From: Mucilaginibacter sp. L196
Lineage (GTDB): Bacteria; Bacteroidota; Bacteroidia; Sphingobacteriales; Sphingobacteriaceae
DNA length: 64,000 nt
NCBI RefSeq assembly: GCF_009765905.1
Contig: NZ_LMUO01000011.1
Coordinates: forward strand, 341,187 to 405,186
Direction: 5' to 3'
Within the stretch, counting starts at the first letter, position 1; each line of letters starts with the position of its first letter. The position numbers were made by a program, and so were the translations under genes. Below the pieces are notes generated by a model. The model made no database searches, had not been told where the DNA came from, and saw only the letters and a list, made by a program, of their open reading frames with translations. This document shows positions 26,301 to 36,658 of the stretch, piece after piece.

Positions 26301-27983
26301 TCACACCGTCAACTTCTTATATTTAATCCTCTTCGGTGCAATATCACCCAAACGTTTTTTGCGATTCTCTTCATAATCGGAATAATTGCCTTCGAAGAAG
26401 TAAACTTGTGAGTTACCTTCAAATGCCAGGATGTGCGTACATATCCTATCCAAAAACCAACGGTCGTGACTAATAACTACCGCACAGCCGCCGAAATCCT
26501 CTAAGGCTTCTTCCAGTGCACGTAAGGTATTTACGTCAATATCATTGGTTGGCTCATCCAGCAATAAAACATTGGAGCCTTTTTTCAACGTGATAGATAA
26601 ATGCACACGGTTACGCTCTCCCCCGGATAATACACCTACTTTCTTCTGCTGATCGGCACCATTGAAGTTAAAGCGGGAAACATAGGCCCTTGAATTTAAC
26701 GGACGGTTACCCACCATAATGGTTTCTAAACCGCCGGTAACGTTTTCCCAAACCGATTTATTCGGGTCGAGATCATCATGCAATTGGTCGACATAACCTA
26801 GGGCTACGGTTTCCCCTACACGGAAAGTGCCTGAATCCGGTTTATCCTGACCTGTAATTAGGCGGAATAAAGTGGTTTTACCTGCACCATTTGGCCCGAT
26901 AATCCCCACTATACCAGCTGGTGGTAAGGAGAAGTTCAGGTTGTCAAACAATAATTTATCACCGTATGATTTGCTTACGCCATTGGCTTCTATCACCACA
27001 TTACCCAAACGAGGGCCCGGTGGAATGAAAAGTTCCAATTTTTCTTCGCGATCTTTTGTTTCTTCGGATGCTAATTTGTCATAGTTGGATAAACGCGCCT
27101 TTGATTTGGTATGCCTGCCTTTTGGGCCCATACGTACCCATTCCAGCTCGCGCTCCAATGCTTTTTGGCGTTTGCTTTCGGTTTTATCCTCTTGCGCCAA
27201 ACGTTTCGCTTTTTGATCCAGCCATGAGGAATAATTTCCCTTCCATGGGATACCTTCTCCACGGTCAAGCTCTAAAATCCATCCAGCAACATTATCCAGG
27301 AAGTAACGATCGTGGGTTACGGCTATAACGGTTCCTTTATATTGTTTTAAGTGTTGCTCCAGCCAATCAATGGATTCTGCATCCAAGTGGTTGGTAGGCT
27401 CATCCAGCAATAAAACATCGGGTTCTTTCAATAATAAACGACAAAGTGCCACCCTGCGGCGCTCACCACCTGACAATACTGAGATTTTAGTATCCGGCTC
27501 TGGGCATCTTAAAGCATCCATGGCTCTTTCAAGCTTGGTATCCAGTTCCCATGCGTTTACCGAATCAATTTTATCCTGAAGTTCACCCTGGCGAGTCATC
27601 AGCTTATCCATTTTATCGGCATCACTGTAATACTCCTCTAAACCAAATTTTTCATTGATCTCTTCGTATTCTTTAAGCAGGGCGGTTATTTCGCTAACAC
27701 CTTCCTCAACTATTTCGCGTACTGTTTTTTCAGGGTCGAGTTCAGGTTCCTGGCTTAGGTAACCTACTGTATATCCCGGGGAGAATACAACTTCGCCAAT
27801 ATTGGTTTTATCAATACCGGCAATAATTTTTAATAGTGATGATTTACCTGATCCGTTTAGACCGATCACACCAATTTTGGCGCCGTAGAAAAAGGACAGG
27901 TATATATTTTTTAAAACTGTTTTCTGCGGGGGATATACCTTGCTCACCCCGGCCATTGAAAATATGATCTTTTCGTCTGCCAT
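26301..27983 (-). CDS. ettA: ABC-F ATPase, energy-dependent translational throttle EttA
   Basis: 560 residues with two ABC ATPase domains and no membrane part. Walker A GLNGSGKSS and GPNGAGKTT, signature LSGGERRRVALC and LSGGERNRVHLS, and Walker B LLLDEPTNHLDAES and LLLDEPTNDIDVNT are all present. The tRNA-binding linker between domains includes WVRMGPKGRHTKSKARL. EttA binds the ribosomal E site and couples the first peptide-bond step to ATP/ADP level. The length and N-terminus fit EttA better than other ABC-F types. Confidence 0.94.
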   Translation of the reverse strand: MADEKIIFSMAGVSKVYPPQKTVLKNIYLSFFYGAKIGVIGLNGSGKSSLLKIIAGIDKTNIGEVVFSPGYTVGYLSQEPELDPEKTVREIVEEGVSEITALLKEYEEINEKFGLEEYYSDADKMDKLMTRQGELQDKIDSVNAWELDTKLERAMDALRCPEPDTKISVLSGGERRRVALCRLLLKEPDVLLLDEPTNHLDAESIDWLEQHLKQYKGTVIAVTHDRYFLDNVAGWILELDRGEGIPWKGNYSSWLDQKAKRLAQEDKTESKRQKALERELEWVRMGPKGRHTKSKARLSNYDKLASEETKDREEKLELFIPPGPRLGNVVIEANGVSKSYGDKLLFDNLNFSLPPAGIVGIIGPNGAGKTTLFRLITGQDKPDSGTFRVGETVALGYVDQLHDDLDPNKSVWENVTGGLETIMVGNRPLNSRAYVSRFNFNGADQQKKVGVLSGGERNRVHLSITLKKGSNVLLLDEPTNDIDVNTLRALEEALEDFGGCAVVISHDRWFLDRICTHILAFEGNSQVYFFEGNYSDYEENRKKRLGDIAPKRIKYKKLTV

Positions 27984-28072
27984 GTATTTGTATCAATAAT
28001 ATAGAGGCAAATATGAATGAAAATTGATGGAATACCTAAATCAAAGTGGTAATTAAGTTTCCGGAAAATAAA

Positions 28073-28111
28073 ATATCCGCTGATTTGGCGGGGCAACAAA
28101 TCAGCGGATAT
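28073..28111. repeat. 15-base-arm hairpin between ettA and the aquaporin gene
   Basis: ATATCCGCTGATTTG (28073-28087) and its exact complement CAAATCAGCGGATAT (28097-28111), with a 9-base loop. It stands next to a GC-rich dispersed element. Confidence 0.8.
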
Positions 28112-28120
28112 GGGAAAAAA

Positions 28121-28224
28121 GCCCCCTCTAAACCTGCCTGTCCGGCAGGCAGGTCTCCCCCAGAAGGGGAGACTTTAGCTTTACGCTTTTTTAGGGCCCT
28201 CCCTTCCGGGGAGGGTTGGGTGAG
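28121..28224. repeat. GC-rich double-hairpin repeat with an inserted palindrome (copy 1)
   Basis: Minus-orientation copy of the element at 60200 and 60678. It contains GCCCCCTCTAAA, the TCTCCCCC/GGGGAGA hairpin, then GGGCCCTCCC/GGGAGGG and GGTTGGGTGAG. Compared with other copies, a 21-base palindrome of CCTGCCTG/CAGGCAGG is inserted at 28133-28153 in the TCTAAA-TCTCCC junction. It ends a few bases from the aquaporin stop and may be its terminator. Confidence 0.85.
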
Positions 28225-28230
28225 ACGTTG

Positions 28231-28938
28231 TTATTTTCTTTCTAAAAGGTATCGCCATACAACCGCGCTTAACACGCTGCCAAGTATTGGGGCTAAAATA
28301 AATAACCATAGTTGGCTTATAGCTGTGCCGCCAACCAATAATGCAGGGCCAATGCTTCGGGCCGGATTTACCGATACGCCTGTAACAGGTATGCCTACAA
28401 TATGTATAAGTACTAAACTTAAGCCTATTGCTAAGCCGGCGAAACCACCATTTATATTTCTTGTAGAAGTAGAACCGAAAATAACCAGCAGAAAAATAAA
28501 TGTAAATACGGTTTCGGCAACAAAGCCCGACAATAAATTATAGCCACCCGGCGATGCCGCGGCGTAACCATCTTGCCCCAGGCCATTTGCTACTATTGAA
28601 TATCCATCTTTACCTGATGCAATAAGGAAAAGCAGCCCAGCCCCCGCAATTGCGCCTAATATTTGCCCAATGATATAAACGCCAGCTTCTTTTGCAGGCA
28701 TGCGCCCAGCTACTACCATGCCTATTGAAATAGCCGGGTTAATGTGGCAACCCGATATGTGCCCAATTGCATAGGCCATTGCCACAACAGATAAGCCAAA
28801 GGCAAATGCAATGCCTAAAATGCCCACGCCAGTTGTGCCGTTTGCCCCTGCAATTACCGCGCTGCCGCATCCCATTAAAACAAGTACCAGTGTGCCGAAA
28901 AACTCGGCAGAGAATTTTGTGAAAAGTTTGGTTTCCAT
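28231..28938 (-). CDS. aqpZ: Aquaporin (AqpZ-like, MIP family)
   Basis: A 235-residue six-helix channel protein with both pore-lining motifs, CHINPAIS and SVNPARS, the Arg after the second NPA and the His in GHISGCH, as in water-selective AqpZ types. The two half-repeats are of normal length. It stands alone, so its regulation (possibly osmotic) is not visible. Confidence 0.92.
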   Translation of the reverse strand: METKLFTKFSAEFFGTLVLVLMGCGSAVIAGANGTTGVGILGIAFAFGLSVVAMAYAIGHISGCHINPAISIGMVVAGRMPAKEAGVYIIGQILGAIAGAGLLFLIASGKDGYSIVANGLGQDGYAAASPGGYNLLSGFVAETVFTFIFLLVIFGSTSTRNINGGFAGLAIGLSLVLIHIVGIPVTGVSVNPARSIGPALLVGGTAISQLWLFILAPILGSVLSAVVWRYLLERK

Positions 28939-29430
28939 AATTGGTGAATTGGAGTGAAAGGATTTAAGAATTATTAATTAAATATATGAATTATGATTTT
29001 CATAATTATATAACAAACATTATAATCTATTATTTATCAAATCAATATACATGGATTTTACGTATATTTAATACTAATGGGTAGCAGTAGTACGTTTGTA
29101 TGTCGTAATGGCATAAACAAAGTGCCGTATATTCCACATTTGTCATAATTAGGGGGTAGAAAGCATTTATATATTAAACTATTTAGGCTGGCAGGGATCT
29201 AAAAATTATTAACAATTGATATACTGTCATTTATAGCTAATAATTTCAGTTTTTATAAATAAAATTCTTTGTGTAATGGGTAAATTAATAGATTGCACAT
29301 CATAACAATGTCTGTTTTTAAACGGTTTAAAAACTTGGCAATAATATTGTTGATAAGTGTAAAAAGAACTTGTTCCTTTTGAGAAAAACAATTTTTAAAT
29401 TAGGAACGTACAAACTTAGAAAGGTATAAT
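28939..29430. promoter_or_regulatory. Long AT-rich leader region of clpC
   Basis: A 492-base gap without a convincing gene. It holds a 19-base palindrome, TTTTTAAAC-G-GTTTAAAAA (29315-29333), about 97 bases before the clpC start, a candidate operator, and TACGTTTG at 29091-29098, which matches the Bacteroidota -7 box but lacks a good -33 partner. I see no RNA gene. Confidence 0.4.
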
Positions 29431-31968
29431 ATGGAAGCTAAATTTTCGCCACGGGTTAAGGATGTTATACAATATAGCAGAGAAGAGGCGTTACGCCTTG
29501 GCCATGATTATATTGGTACAGAACACCTTCTACTCGGATTAATTCGCGACGGGGACGGAGTAGCTATTAAATTACTTAAAGAGCTTACTGTTGATACCGC
29601 CAAATTGCGCCGTGCCGTTGAAGATGCTGTAAAAGGCACCGTTGGCACTAATGTACACATAGGCAGCATTCCTTTAACTAAACAAGCAGAAAAAGTATTG
29701 AAGATAACTTACCTTGAAGCTAAAATATTTAAAAGTGATGTAATTGGTACAGAGCATTTACTGCTATCGATTTTACGTGATGAGGATAATATTGCATCGC
29801 AGATATTAATGCAGTTTAATGTTAACTACGAGATATTTAAAGGCGAAGTGGAATCACATAAAAACGATGTGACCGACGAGATGCCAGGATCGCCGACTGG
29901 TGGTGAGGATGAATTTAAGGATGATGACTCTTTTAGCCAGCCTAAAAAAGTATCTGATATAAAATCAAAAACACCGGTGCTTGATAACTTTGGCCGCGAT
30001 TTAACCAAAGCTGCTGAAGATGGCCGCCTTGACCCGATCGTTGGTCGTGAAAAAGAAATTGAGCGTGTTTCGCAGATCTTATCACGTCGTAAAAAGAATA
30101 ACCCTATATTAATAGGTGAGCCGGGTGTAGGTAAGTCAGCAATTGCTGAAGGGCTTGCATTGCGTATAGTTCAGCGTAAAGTATCACGTGTGTTGTTTAA
30201 CAAACGTGTGGTAACGCTTGATCTGGCTTCATTGGTGGCAGGTACCAAATACCGTGGCCAGTTTGAAGAGCGCATGAAAGCGGTAATGAATGAGCTGGAA
30301 AAATCTCCGGATGTAATTTTATTTATTGATGAGATACATACTATAGTTGGTGCAGGTGGTGCTTCAGGTTCGCTTGATGCTTCGAACATGTTTAAACCGG
30401 CTTTGGCTCGTGGAGAGATCCAATGCATTGGCGCGACAACTTTAGATGAGTATCGCCAGTACATTGAAAAAGATGGCGCTTTAGACCGTCGTTTCCAAAA
30501 AGTAATGGTTGAGCCTGCTACTCCTGATGAAACCATCGAGATATTAAACAGGATCAAAGAGAAATACGAAGAACATCACGGTGTAACTTATACGCCTGAA
30601 GCTATTAACGCTTGCGTTGCATTAACCACAAGGTATATTACCGACAGGTTTTTACCGGATAAGGCTATTGATGCTTTGGACGAATCAGGTTCACGTGTTC
30701 ACTTAACCAATATCCACGTTCCGCAGAATATTTTGGATATTGAGCAAAAGATAGAGCTGATCAAGGTTGAGAAAAACAAGGTAGTTCGCAGCCAGAAATA
30801 TGAGGAAGCCGCTAAACTTCGGGATACTGAAAAACACCTGTTAGAAGAACTTGACCAGGCAAAATCAGTATGGGAAGCGGAAACAAAATCAAAACGTTAC
30901 ACTGTAACTGAAGATAATGTTGCCGAAGTTGTTTCAATGATGACCGGTATCCCGGTGCAAAAGGTTGGGCAAGCCGACAGCTTAAAGTTGTTGAACATGT
31001 CTGATACCATTGCCGGTAAGATTATTGGTCAGGAAGATGCGATCAAAAAATTAACCCGCGCTATACAACGTACCCGTGCCGGATTGAAAGATCCTAAAAA
31101 ACCTATTGGTTCATTTATTTTCTTAGGCCCAACAGGTGTTGGTAAAACTGAGCTTGCTAAGGAGCTTGCCCGTTTTATGTTTGATACTGAAGACGCGCTG
31201 ATACAAATTGATATGAGCGAGTACATGGAGAAATTCGCGGTATCTCGTTTAGTTGGAGCGCCTCCGGGTTATGTTGGTTACGAAGAAGGTGGCCAGCTTA
31301 CTGAAAAAGTACGCCGTAAACCATATGCAGTAGTATTATTGGATGAGATCGAAAAAGCTCACCCGGATGTATTCAACATATTGTTACAGGTATTGGACGA
31401 AGGCCAGTTGACTGATTCATTAGGCCGTAAGGTTGATTTCAGGAATACAATCATCATCATGACCTCTAATATCGGCGCACGCCAGTTGAAAGATTTCGGT
31501 CAGGGTGTTGGTTTCAGCACTAGTGCAAAAACTACCCAGGCAGATTCACACTCACGTGGTGTAATTGAAAACGCGTTAAAACGTGCTTTTGCCCCTGAGT
31601 TCCTGAACCGTGTTGATGATGTGATCGTGTTTAACTCTTTGGGTAAAGACGAGATCTTCAAAATTATCGATATTGAATTGGCTTCATTATTTGGCCGTGT
31701 AAACAGCTTAGGCTACAAAATTGAGCTTACACTTGCTGCCAAGGAATTCATCGCAGAAAAGGGATATGATTCACAATTTGGTGCTCGCCCTTTAAAACGT
31801 GCCATCCAGAAATATCTGGAAGATCCGATTGCTGAAGAAATATTGAAAGGCGAGCTTAGCGAAGGTGATACGATGGAAGTGGATTTCAATAAAGAAACCA
31901 ACGAGATTACCATAGCTGACCGTAAAGGCGAAAACAAAAAGCCTGAAGAGGAAGAAGAACAGAAATAA
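29431..31968 (+). CDS. clpC: ATP-dependent Clp protease ATPase subunit ClpC
   Basis: Class I HSP100 unfoldase that feeds proteins to ClpP. Domains in order: two Clp_N repeats (about 5-145), a linker, AAA+ D1 with GEPGVGKSA and [10 protein letters not shown], the UVR motif (about 430-465) within a coiled-coil insert, AAA+ D2 with GPTGVGKTE and [16 protein letters not shown], and a C-terminal subdomain ending in acidic residues. The UVR motif distinguishes ClpC from ClpA and ClpB. It is 845 residues, a normal length, and is followed by a strong terminator, so it is probably monocistronic. Confidence 0.96.
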   Translation: MEAKFSPRVKDVIQYSREEALRLGHDYIGTEHLLLGLIRDGDGVAIKLLKELTVDTAKLRRAVEDAVKGTVGTNVHIGSIPLTKQAEKVLKITYLEAKIFKSDVIGTEHLLLSILRDEDNIASQILMQFNVNYEIFKGEVESHKNDVTDEMPGSPTGGEDEFKDDDSFSQPKKVSDIKSKTPVLDNFGRDLTKAAEDGRLDPIVGREKEIERVSQILSRRKKNNPILIGEPGVGKSAIAEGLALRIVQRKVSRVLFNKRVVTLDLASLVAGTKYRGQFEERMKAVMNELEKSPDVILFIDEIHTIVGAGGASGSLDASNMFKPALARGEIQCIGATTLDEYRQYIEKDGALDRRFQKVMVEPATPDETIEILNRIKEKYEEHHGVTYTPEAINACVALTTRYITDRFLPDKAIDALDESGSRVHLTNIHVPQNILDIEQKIELIKVEKNKVVRSQKYEEAAKLRDTEKHLLEELDQAKSVWEAETKSKRYTVTEDNVAEVVSMMTGIPVQKVGQADSLKLLNMSDTIAGKIIGQEDAIKKLTRAIQRTRAGLKDPKKPIGSFIFLGPTGVGKTELAKELARFMFDTEDALIQIDMSEYMEKFAVSRLVGAPPGYVGYEEGGQLTEKVRRKPYAVVLLDEIEKAHPDVFNILLQVLDEGQLTDSLGRKVDFRNTIIIMTSNIGARQLKDFGQGVGFSTSAKTTQADSHSRGVIENALKRAFAPEFLNRVDDVIVFNSLGKDEIFKIIDIELASLFGRVNSLGYKIELTLAAKEFIAEKGYDSQFGARPLKRAIQKYLEDPIAEEILKGELSEGDTMEVDFNKETNEITIADRKGENKKPEEEEEQK

Positions 31969-31985
31969 TTTTATTGCGAATAAAA

Positions 31986-32022
31986 TAAAAAAGCCTCCAG
32001 GGATTTCTTGGAGGCTTTTTTT
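31986..32022 (+). terminator. Intrinsic terminator after clpC
   Basis: AAAAAAGCCTCCA, a 10-base loop, then TGGAGGCTTTTTTT. The complementary A and T runs would also allow it to end the convergent gene that stops at 32040. Confidence 0.9.
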
Positions 32023-32039
32023 ATGAATATTATTAGCTA

Positions 32040-33257
32040 TTATAGTATTGGCCTATAATCATAAGGAAGCATAGTTCCTACTCGTGTCTGCAATAACATA
32101 TAACCATCTATGTTTATTACTGCAGGATTAAGGATTTTACCATTGTTATTAAAAACAAGGTACGGTTTGTTTTTATTAATAAACATAAAGAACGTTATTG
32201 AACTGTGCCATATCCAAAAAGGAGAAACCGGATTACCATTAACAACAGGCACAATGTTTTTTACATGCTCTATAAACAAGCTGTTTAATGAAGTATCTTT
32301 TGCGCTTGTACCCTTTATGGCATACATATCCTTTTGATTAGTTTTTAAAAGTAGCTCTTTACCAGTTAAAAAACCGTTTTGAAGCTGAGCACTATAAGTA
32401 GAGTTATCATAGTCAGCATCGATGCCAAAATTATCTGACATGGCATCTACATCTGCTGCAGCCTGCGGATCATAAGGATCTACCGTAATAGCATTTCTAT
32501 TATAATAAGGGTTTTTTCCGCGACTGGCACGCTTTATACGGAAACCGTTTTCGGAAAGGCTATCACTTTTTATTGATCTGAAAAGCTGCATCATTGAACC
32601 CTGATAACATTCTAACCGGTTCATCCGCCATTCTTTTTGCTGCTTCGGAGTTCCCTTCATCTCTTCAAAATAAGATTCTCCTCCAAAGTAAACGTTGGAT
32701 GTATTTATGTCCTTAACAAAAAAGTTAAGCAGGAATTTAATCTTATAACCTAATGCATCGTTTTCTATCTCAATAAATTTATCAGATCGTGCGCTAAACC
32801 CACCACGGGCATCGATATCATAAAATTTAACGTCGTACGGATTAAGTATTTTACATTCTCTCGCGAAAATTGAATTACCGAAAAACTCTGTTTCAAACAT
32901 AGGAAAACAGGAAGAAAGTTTAGGCTTAGCCTTGATAACCACTTCTGTTAAATTATTGTTGGATGCCTTTAGTGCTATAGCTTTTAAATCGATATTACCA
33001 GTTACATTAAGCATTGCATGATAGGGTTCATAACCAACAATAGTTACTAAAAGTTGGCAACGGCCCGCAGGTACCTGGTGTAAGTTGAATACGCCGTCAT
33101 CATTAGTGCTGGTAGAAATCATCGTATTGTTAATAAAAGCTACTGCTAGGTGTATAGGGGTTTTATCAGTTGTATTTATAACCCTGCCGGTAATAGTATA
33201 CTGGGCGTTGCTATTAATAGCTATAAATAGTAAGAAGATTGTAAGGTATTTAAACAT
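32040..33257 (-). CDS. Exported protein with carboxypeptidase-like regulatory domain
   Basis: 405 residues with a signal peptide (about 1-18). Residues about 20-105 form a CarboxypepD_reg-like beta-sandwich (YTITGRVINTTDKTPI, TNDDGVFNLHQVPAG, LLVTIVGYEPYHA). The rest (about 110-405) is a soluble domain rather than an outer-membrane barrel, and is too short for a SusC-like receptor. Bacteroidota have many such proteins of unknown function, thought to act at the cell envelope. Confidence 0.82.
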   Translation of the reverse strand: MFKYLTIFLLFIAINSNAQYTITGRVINTTDKTPIHLAVAFINNTMISTSTNDDGVFNLHQVPAGRCQLLVTIVGYEPYHAMLNVTGNIDLKAIALKASNNNLTEVVIKAKPKLSSCFPMFETEFFGNSIFARECKILNPYDVKFYDIDARGGFSARSDKFIEIENDALGYKIKFLLNFFVKDINTSNVYFGGESYFEEMKGTPKQQKEWRMNRLECYQGSMMQLFRSIKSDSLSENGFRIKRASRGKNPYYNRNAITVDPYDPQAAADVDAMSDNFGIDADYDNSTYSAQLQNGFLTGKELLLKTNQKDMYAIKGTSAKDTSLNSLFIEHVKNIVPVVNGNPVSPFWIWHSSITFFMFINKNKPYLVFNNNGKILNPAVINIDGYMLLQTRVGTMLPYDYRPIL

Positions 33258-33529
33258 AGATAAATGGGGTTTTTATTGCTATTGACAATGTTGGGTTTGG
33301 TAATATAAAGCTAAGGAATATTGTAAAGCTGTTTTAACGCGTATAAAGATTTTTACAATTGATGGGTATATACTTTCGCAATAAATTATTAATCCCCACA
33401 ATAAATGGGTGCTTTTTTTGTTAAAGAATGTTAAAGAGCCGTCTTTAATGTCTTTTGAAGAAAATTTTACATTTTGTTTAAACCTTTTTACGGAACTTTG
33501 GTCTATATAAAAAAGTAACATCTTGCATT

Positions 33530-33922
33530 ATGAAAAAAATCTTATTTTTATTAGTTATCGGCGGTGCGTTATTTACCGCGTCTTGCACAAAACAATATAA
33601 CGTTGTTCAACCTAATCAACATTATACCGCTACTGTTAAACCAAGTGATTGGACTGTAACCGCTGATGGTAGATCAGATTCGGTTTCACTACCTGCAAAG
33701 CAAATTGGTAATTATTTTAACCAACAAGGTGCGGTTTTAGTTTACTTCTCATTTTTCGAAGGAGTGTATGAGCAAATACCAGAGGTATATAACAATGTAT
33801 CATACAGCTATTACAATGACGCTGGAAATTTAGTATTATACTCACAAGATGCTGGCGGTACTACACCATATTTACCAACACAAGACATTACAGTGAAATT
33901 AGTTTTAGTAGCTGCTAATTAG
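33530..33922 (+). CDS. Small lipoprotein of unknown function
   Basis: A 130-residue lipoprotein (lipobox TASC) with a mature part rich in Tyr, Asn and Val, probably beta-sandwich in nature (HYTATVKPSDWTVTADG; VLVYFSFFEGVYEQIP). I recognise no family. The 272-base gap upstream is AT-rich and holds only shadow frames. A terminator follows. Confidence 0.72.
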   Translation: MKKILFLLVIGGALFTASCTKQYNVVQPNQHYTATVKPSDWTVTADGRSDSVSLPAKQIGNYFNQQGAVLVYFSFFEGVYEQIPEVYNNVSYSYYNDAGNLVLYSQDAGGTTPYLPTQDITVKLVLVAAN

Positions 33923-33961
33923 TGATTGGAGGTTAGACTTACTAATCTTTTTTAAAATCAA

Positions 33962-33996
33962 AAAGCCTTCGATATATCATCGAAGGCTTTCTTTTT
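33962..33996 (+). terminator. Intrinsic terminator after the 33530 lipoprotein gene
   Basis: AAAGCCTTCGAT and ATCGAAGGCTTT with a 5-base loop, followed by TCTTTTT. It could serve both this gene and the convergent fabI. Confidence 0.85.
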
Positions 33997-34025
33997 ATAT
34001 GCCTGGAAGATTGTGAAACTAATTA

Positions 34026-34838
34026 CTATTTCTCCATCTGCTCAATAACAGCTTGTGAAACCCCGGTGAAGGAGAATCCGCCATCATGGAAAAGGTTTTG
34101 CATGGTAACCATTTTGGTTAGGTCAGAGAATAAGCTTACGCAGTAATCAGCACATTCATCAGCTGTTGCATTACCAAGTGGGCTCATTTTCTCAGCATAG
34201 CTGATAAAACCATCAAAGCCTTTAACACCTGAACCTGCAGTAGTGCGGGTTGGTGATTGAGATACAGTGTTGATACGCACTTTCTTTTCGACGCCATAAA
34301 AGTAGCCAAAGTTACGTGCAATACTTTCCAGCATTGCTTTTCCGTCGGCCATATCATTATAGCTTGGGAATACACGCTGGCCTGCAATGTAAGTAAGGGC
34401 TACAACAGATCCCCACTCGTTAATCGCATCTTCTTTCATAGCTATCTGCAATACACGGTGTAAGCTGATCGCTGAAATATCAAGGCCTTTGTGAGTGAAA
34501 TCGTAGTTATTCTCAGTATAAGGTATGTTTTTACGCACGTTAATGCTCATGCCTATTGAATGAAGGATAAAATCAACACCGCCGCCAAAATGTTCTTTGG
34601 TTTTAACGAACAGGTTGGTAATATCTTCGGCGCTGGTAACGTCAGCCGGGATAACGGGTGCGTTAATCTCTTCTGCCAGTTTATTGATGGTTCCCATGCG
34701 CAAAGCGATAGGAGCGTTGGTTAATACTAATTCGGCACCTTCGGCATAACAATGCTGTGCTGTTTTCCAGGCGATAGAATTTTCATCCAGCGCACCGAAT
34801 ATGATTCCTTTTTTGCCTTTTAATAAATTATAAGCCAT
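34026..34838 (-). CDS. fabI: Enoyl-[acyl-carrier-protein] reductase (NADH)
   Basis: Last reductive step of fatty acid elongation. A 270-residue short-chain dehydrogenase with the FabI-type start LKGKKGIIFGALDENSIAW, the adenine region and the catalytic Tyr-x6-Lys in SYNDMADGKAML, preceded by LTYIAGQRVFP. The length is normal. It stands 115 bases from recN; the gap holds AT-rich words such as TTTACGATTTT and TTACGAG. In related genomes recN and fabI are near neighbours. Confidence 0.94.
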   Translation of the reverse strand: MAYNLLKGKKGIIFGALDENSIAWKTAQHCYAEGAELVLTNAPIALRMGTINKLAEEINAPVIPADVTSAEDITNLFVKTKEHFGGGVDFILHSIGMSINVRKNIPYTENNYDFTHKGLDISAISLHRVLQIAMKEDAINEWGSVVALTYIAGQRVFPSYNDMADGKAMLESIARNFGYFYGVEKKVRINTVSQSPTRTTAGSGVKGFDGFISYAEKMSPLGNATADECADYCVSLFSDLTKMVTMQNLFHDGGFSFTGVSQAVIEQMEK

Positions 34839-34953
34839 GTTTTGGTTTGTTGTTTATAAAGTGGTAAAGTTATAATTATATTTACGATTTTATATTTACG
34901 AGTTACGATTTTCCATTACCAGTTAAATGATCAATTTATTCCTTTTCAGGGGA

Positions 34954-36609
34954 TTAAGAAGCTAGTAATTCTCTTGCATTTTGCAAAGCGCTTTCACCTG
35001 GTTTATCACCACTTAGCATTTTGGCAATTTCCAGTACACGTTCCTGTTGGTTCAATTGTTTTATGCGGGTGTTAGTAGCTGCGCCTTCATCATCTTTGTA
35101 TACAAAGTAATGGCTTTGACCTTTGCTGGCAATCTGCGGCAGGTGGGTTATGGTGATCACTTGTAAGTTATCGGCCAGTTTCTCCATGATCTGCCCAACT
35201 TTGTTGGCAACTTCGCCGGATACCCCTGTGTCGATCTCATCAAAAATAATTGTTGGTAAAGCAGTATTTTGCGCTACAAGCGATTTGATGCTTAACATTA
35301 ATCTTGATAGCTCACCGCCTGATGCTACCTTGCTCATCTCTGCCAGAGCGTGACCTTTGTTTGCAGAGAAAAGAAAACGCACATGATCCACGCCATCTTT
35401 AGTTAACTCTCCGGTATGGGAAGTATCAATCTTGAGCGCTGAATTCGCCATGCCCATTTCGGCAAGGGTTTCCAGTACTTGTTTTTCAATTTGGGGGATG
35501 ATCCGAGTACGGTTTGCTGATAGTTTTGCAGCTAATTGTTCCAATTCTTGTTTATCTACAGCTAATTGTTTCTCTAATTTTTCTATCGCTTCATCACTAA
35601 AAACAGCCTGTTGTATTTTGGCGGATAGATCATCCTGGATTGCTAACAGATCGGCAATCGTGTTTACCCGATGCTTTTTTTGCAGATTGTAGATCAGGCT
35701 TAAACGAGTATTGATCTCCTCAACACGTGTTTCATTGGTATGGGTGCGTTGTTCAATTGTATCAATCTCGGCGGCAATATCCTTTAGCTCGATAATGGTA
35801 CTGTTGAGGCGTTGGTGTAATTCGGTTATTTCTGGGTTGAATTTTTCGAGGGAAGATAGCTGATGCCCCGCCTCGTGTAATTGAATCAATGCGGATGATT
35901 CTCCCTCATTCATTAAATAATAAGCGCCTAATAGGTTACGCTTTATCTCACCAGCATTATTCAAAGCGTAAAGTTCCTGTTCCGCTAATTCCTGCTCATC
36001 GGTAGATAGGGTTGCTTTTTCCAACTCATCAAACTGAAACTGGAAGTAATCTAAATCAGCTTTTGCTTTATCGCTTTCCTCAATCAATTGCTGCAGGCGC
36101 GAAATGGATTTTTTATAAGTTTTGAATTTGGCGCGATAATCATTTAACAACTCATCATGTTTGCCTACGGAATCAACAATCAGTAATTGAAATTCAGGAT
36201 CGTTAATTTCTAAAGTTGCATGTTGCGAGTGGATATCGATCAACTTTTCGCCCAATGCTTTAAGCGAATTAAGGTTTACCGGGGTATCATTAACAAAAGC
36301 CCGGGATTTACCATCGGCAGAGATCTCGCGTCTTAAAACGGTTTCGGCTTCGTAGTCAAGGTCGTTATCTTCAAAAAAGGATTTCAGGTGAAATCCTTCT
36401 ATCTTAAAAGAGCCTTCGATAACGCATTTTTTTTGTTGATTATAGAAATACCTACTCTCGGCCCGCTGACCTAATATAAGCGAAAGGGCGCCGAGTATGA
36501 TTGATTTACCCGCGCCCGTTTCACCTGTAAGTATATTCAACCCTTTATCAAAACTGATTTCCAGGTTGTCAATTAAAGCGTAATTACTAATAGAAAGCCT
36601 TTGGAGCAT
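34954..36609 (-). CDS. recN: DNA repair protein RecN
   Basis: SMC-like ATPase of double-strand break repair. The N-terminal head has GETGAGKSIILGAL (Walker A), followed by long coiled coils (about 150-370) and a C-terminal head with KVASGGELSRLMLSIK (signature) and TIIFDEIDTGVSG (Walker B). The length of 551 residues is normal. It probably belongs to the same ancestral block as the DUF4835 gene and coaBC further up, here separated by a BlaI/M56 pair. Confidence 0.95.
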   Translation of the reverse strand: MLQRLSISNYALIDNLEISFDKGLNILTGETGAGKSIILGALSLILGQRAESRYFYNQQKKCVIEGSFKIEGFHLKSFFEDNDLDYEAETVLRREISADGKSRAFVNDTPVNLNSLKALGEKLIDIHSQHATLEINDPEFQLLIVDSVGKHDELLNDYRAKFKTYKKSISRLQQLIEESDKAKADLDYFQFQFDELEKATLSTDEQELAEQELYALNNAGEIKRNLLGAYYLMNEGESSALIQLHEAGHQLSSLEKFNPEITELHQRLNSTIIELKDIAAEIDTIEQRTHTNETRVEEINTRLSLIYNLQKKHRVNTIADLLAIQDDLSAKIQQAVFSDEAIEKLEKQLAVDKQELEQLAAKLSANRTRIIPQIEKQVLETLAEMGMANSALKIDTSHTGELTKDGVDHVRFLFSANKGHALAEMSKVASGGELSRLMLSIKSLVAQNTALPTIIFDEIDTGVSGEVANKVGQIMEKLADNLQVITITHLPQIASKGQSHYFVYKDDEGAATNTRIKQLNQQERVLEIAKMLSGDKPGESALQNARELLAS

Positions 36610-36658
36610 AGCGTTAAAATAAGAACGCTAAAATACAAAATACTTTGTTAAGGCTTGG

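Noticed and set aside
28046..28543. A 165-residue plus-strand frame opposite the aquaporin gene
   Set aside because: It is antisense to a well-supported gene and runs through a dispersed repeat; its residues do not resemble a protein family.
33279..33521. An 80-residue minus-strand open frame in the gap before the lipoprotein gene
   Set aside because: AT-rich composition, no signal or domain, and it spans the likely promoter of the 33530 gene. It is better read as chance.
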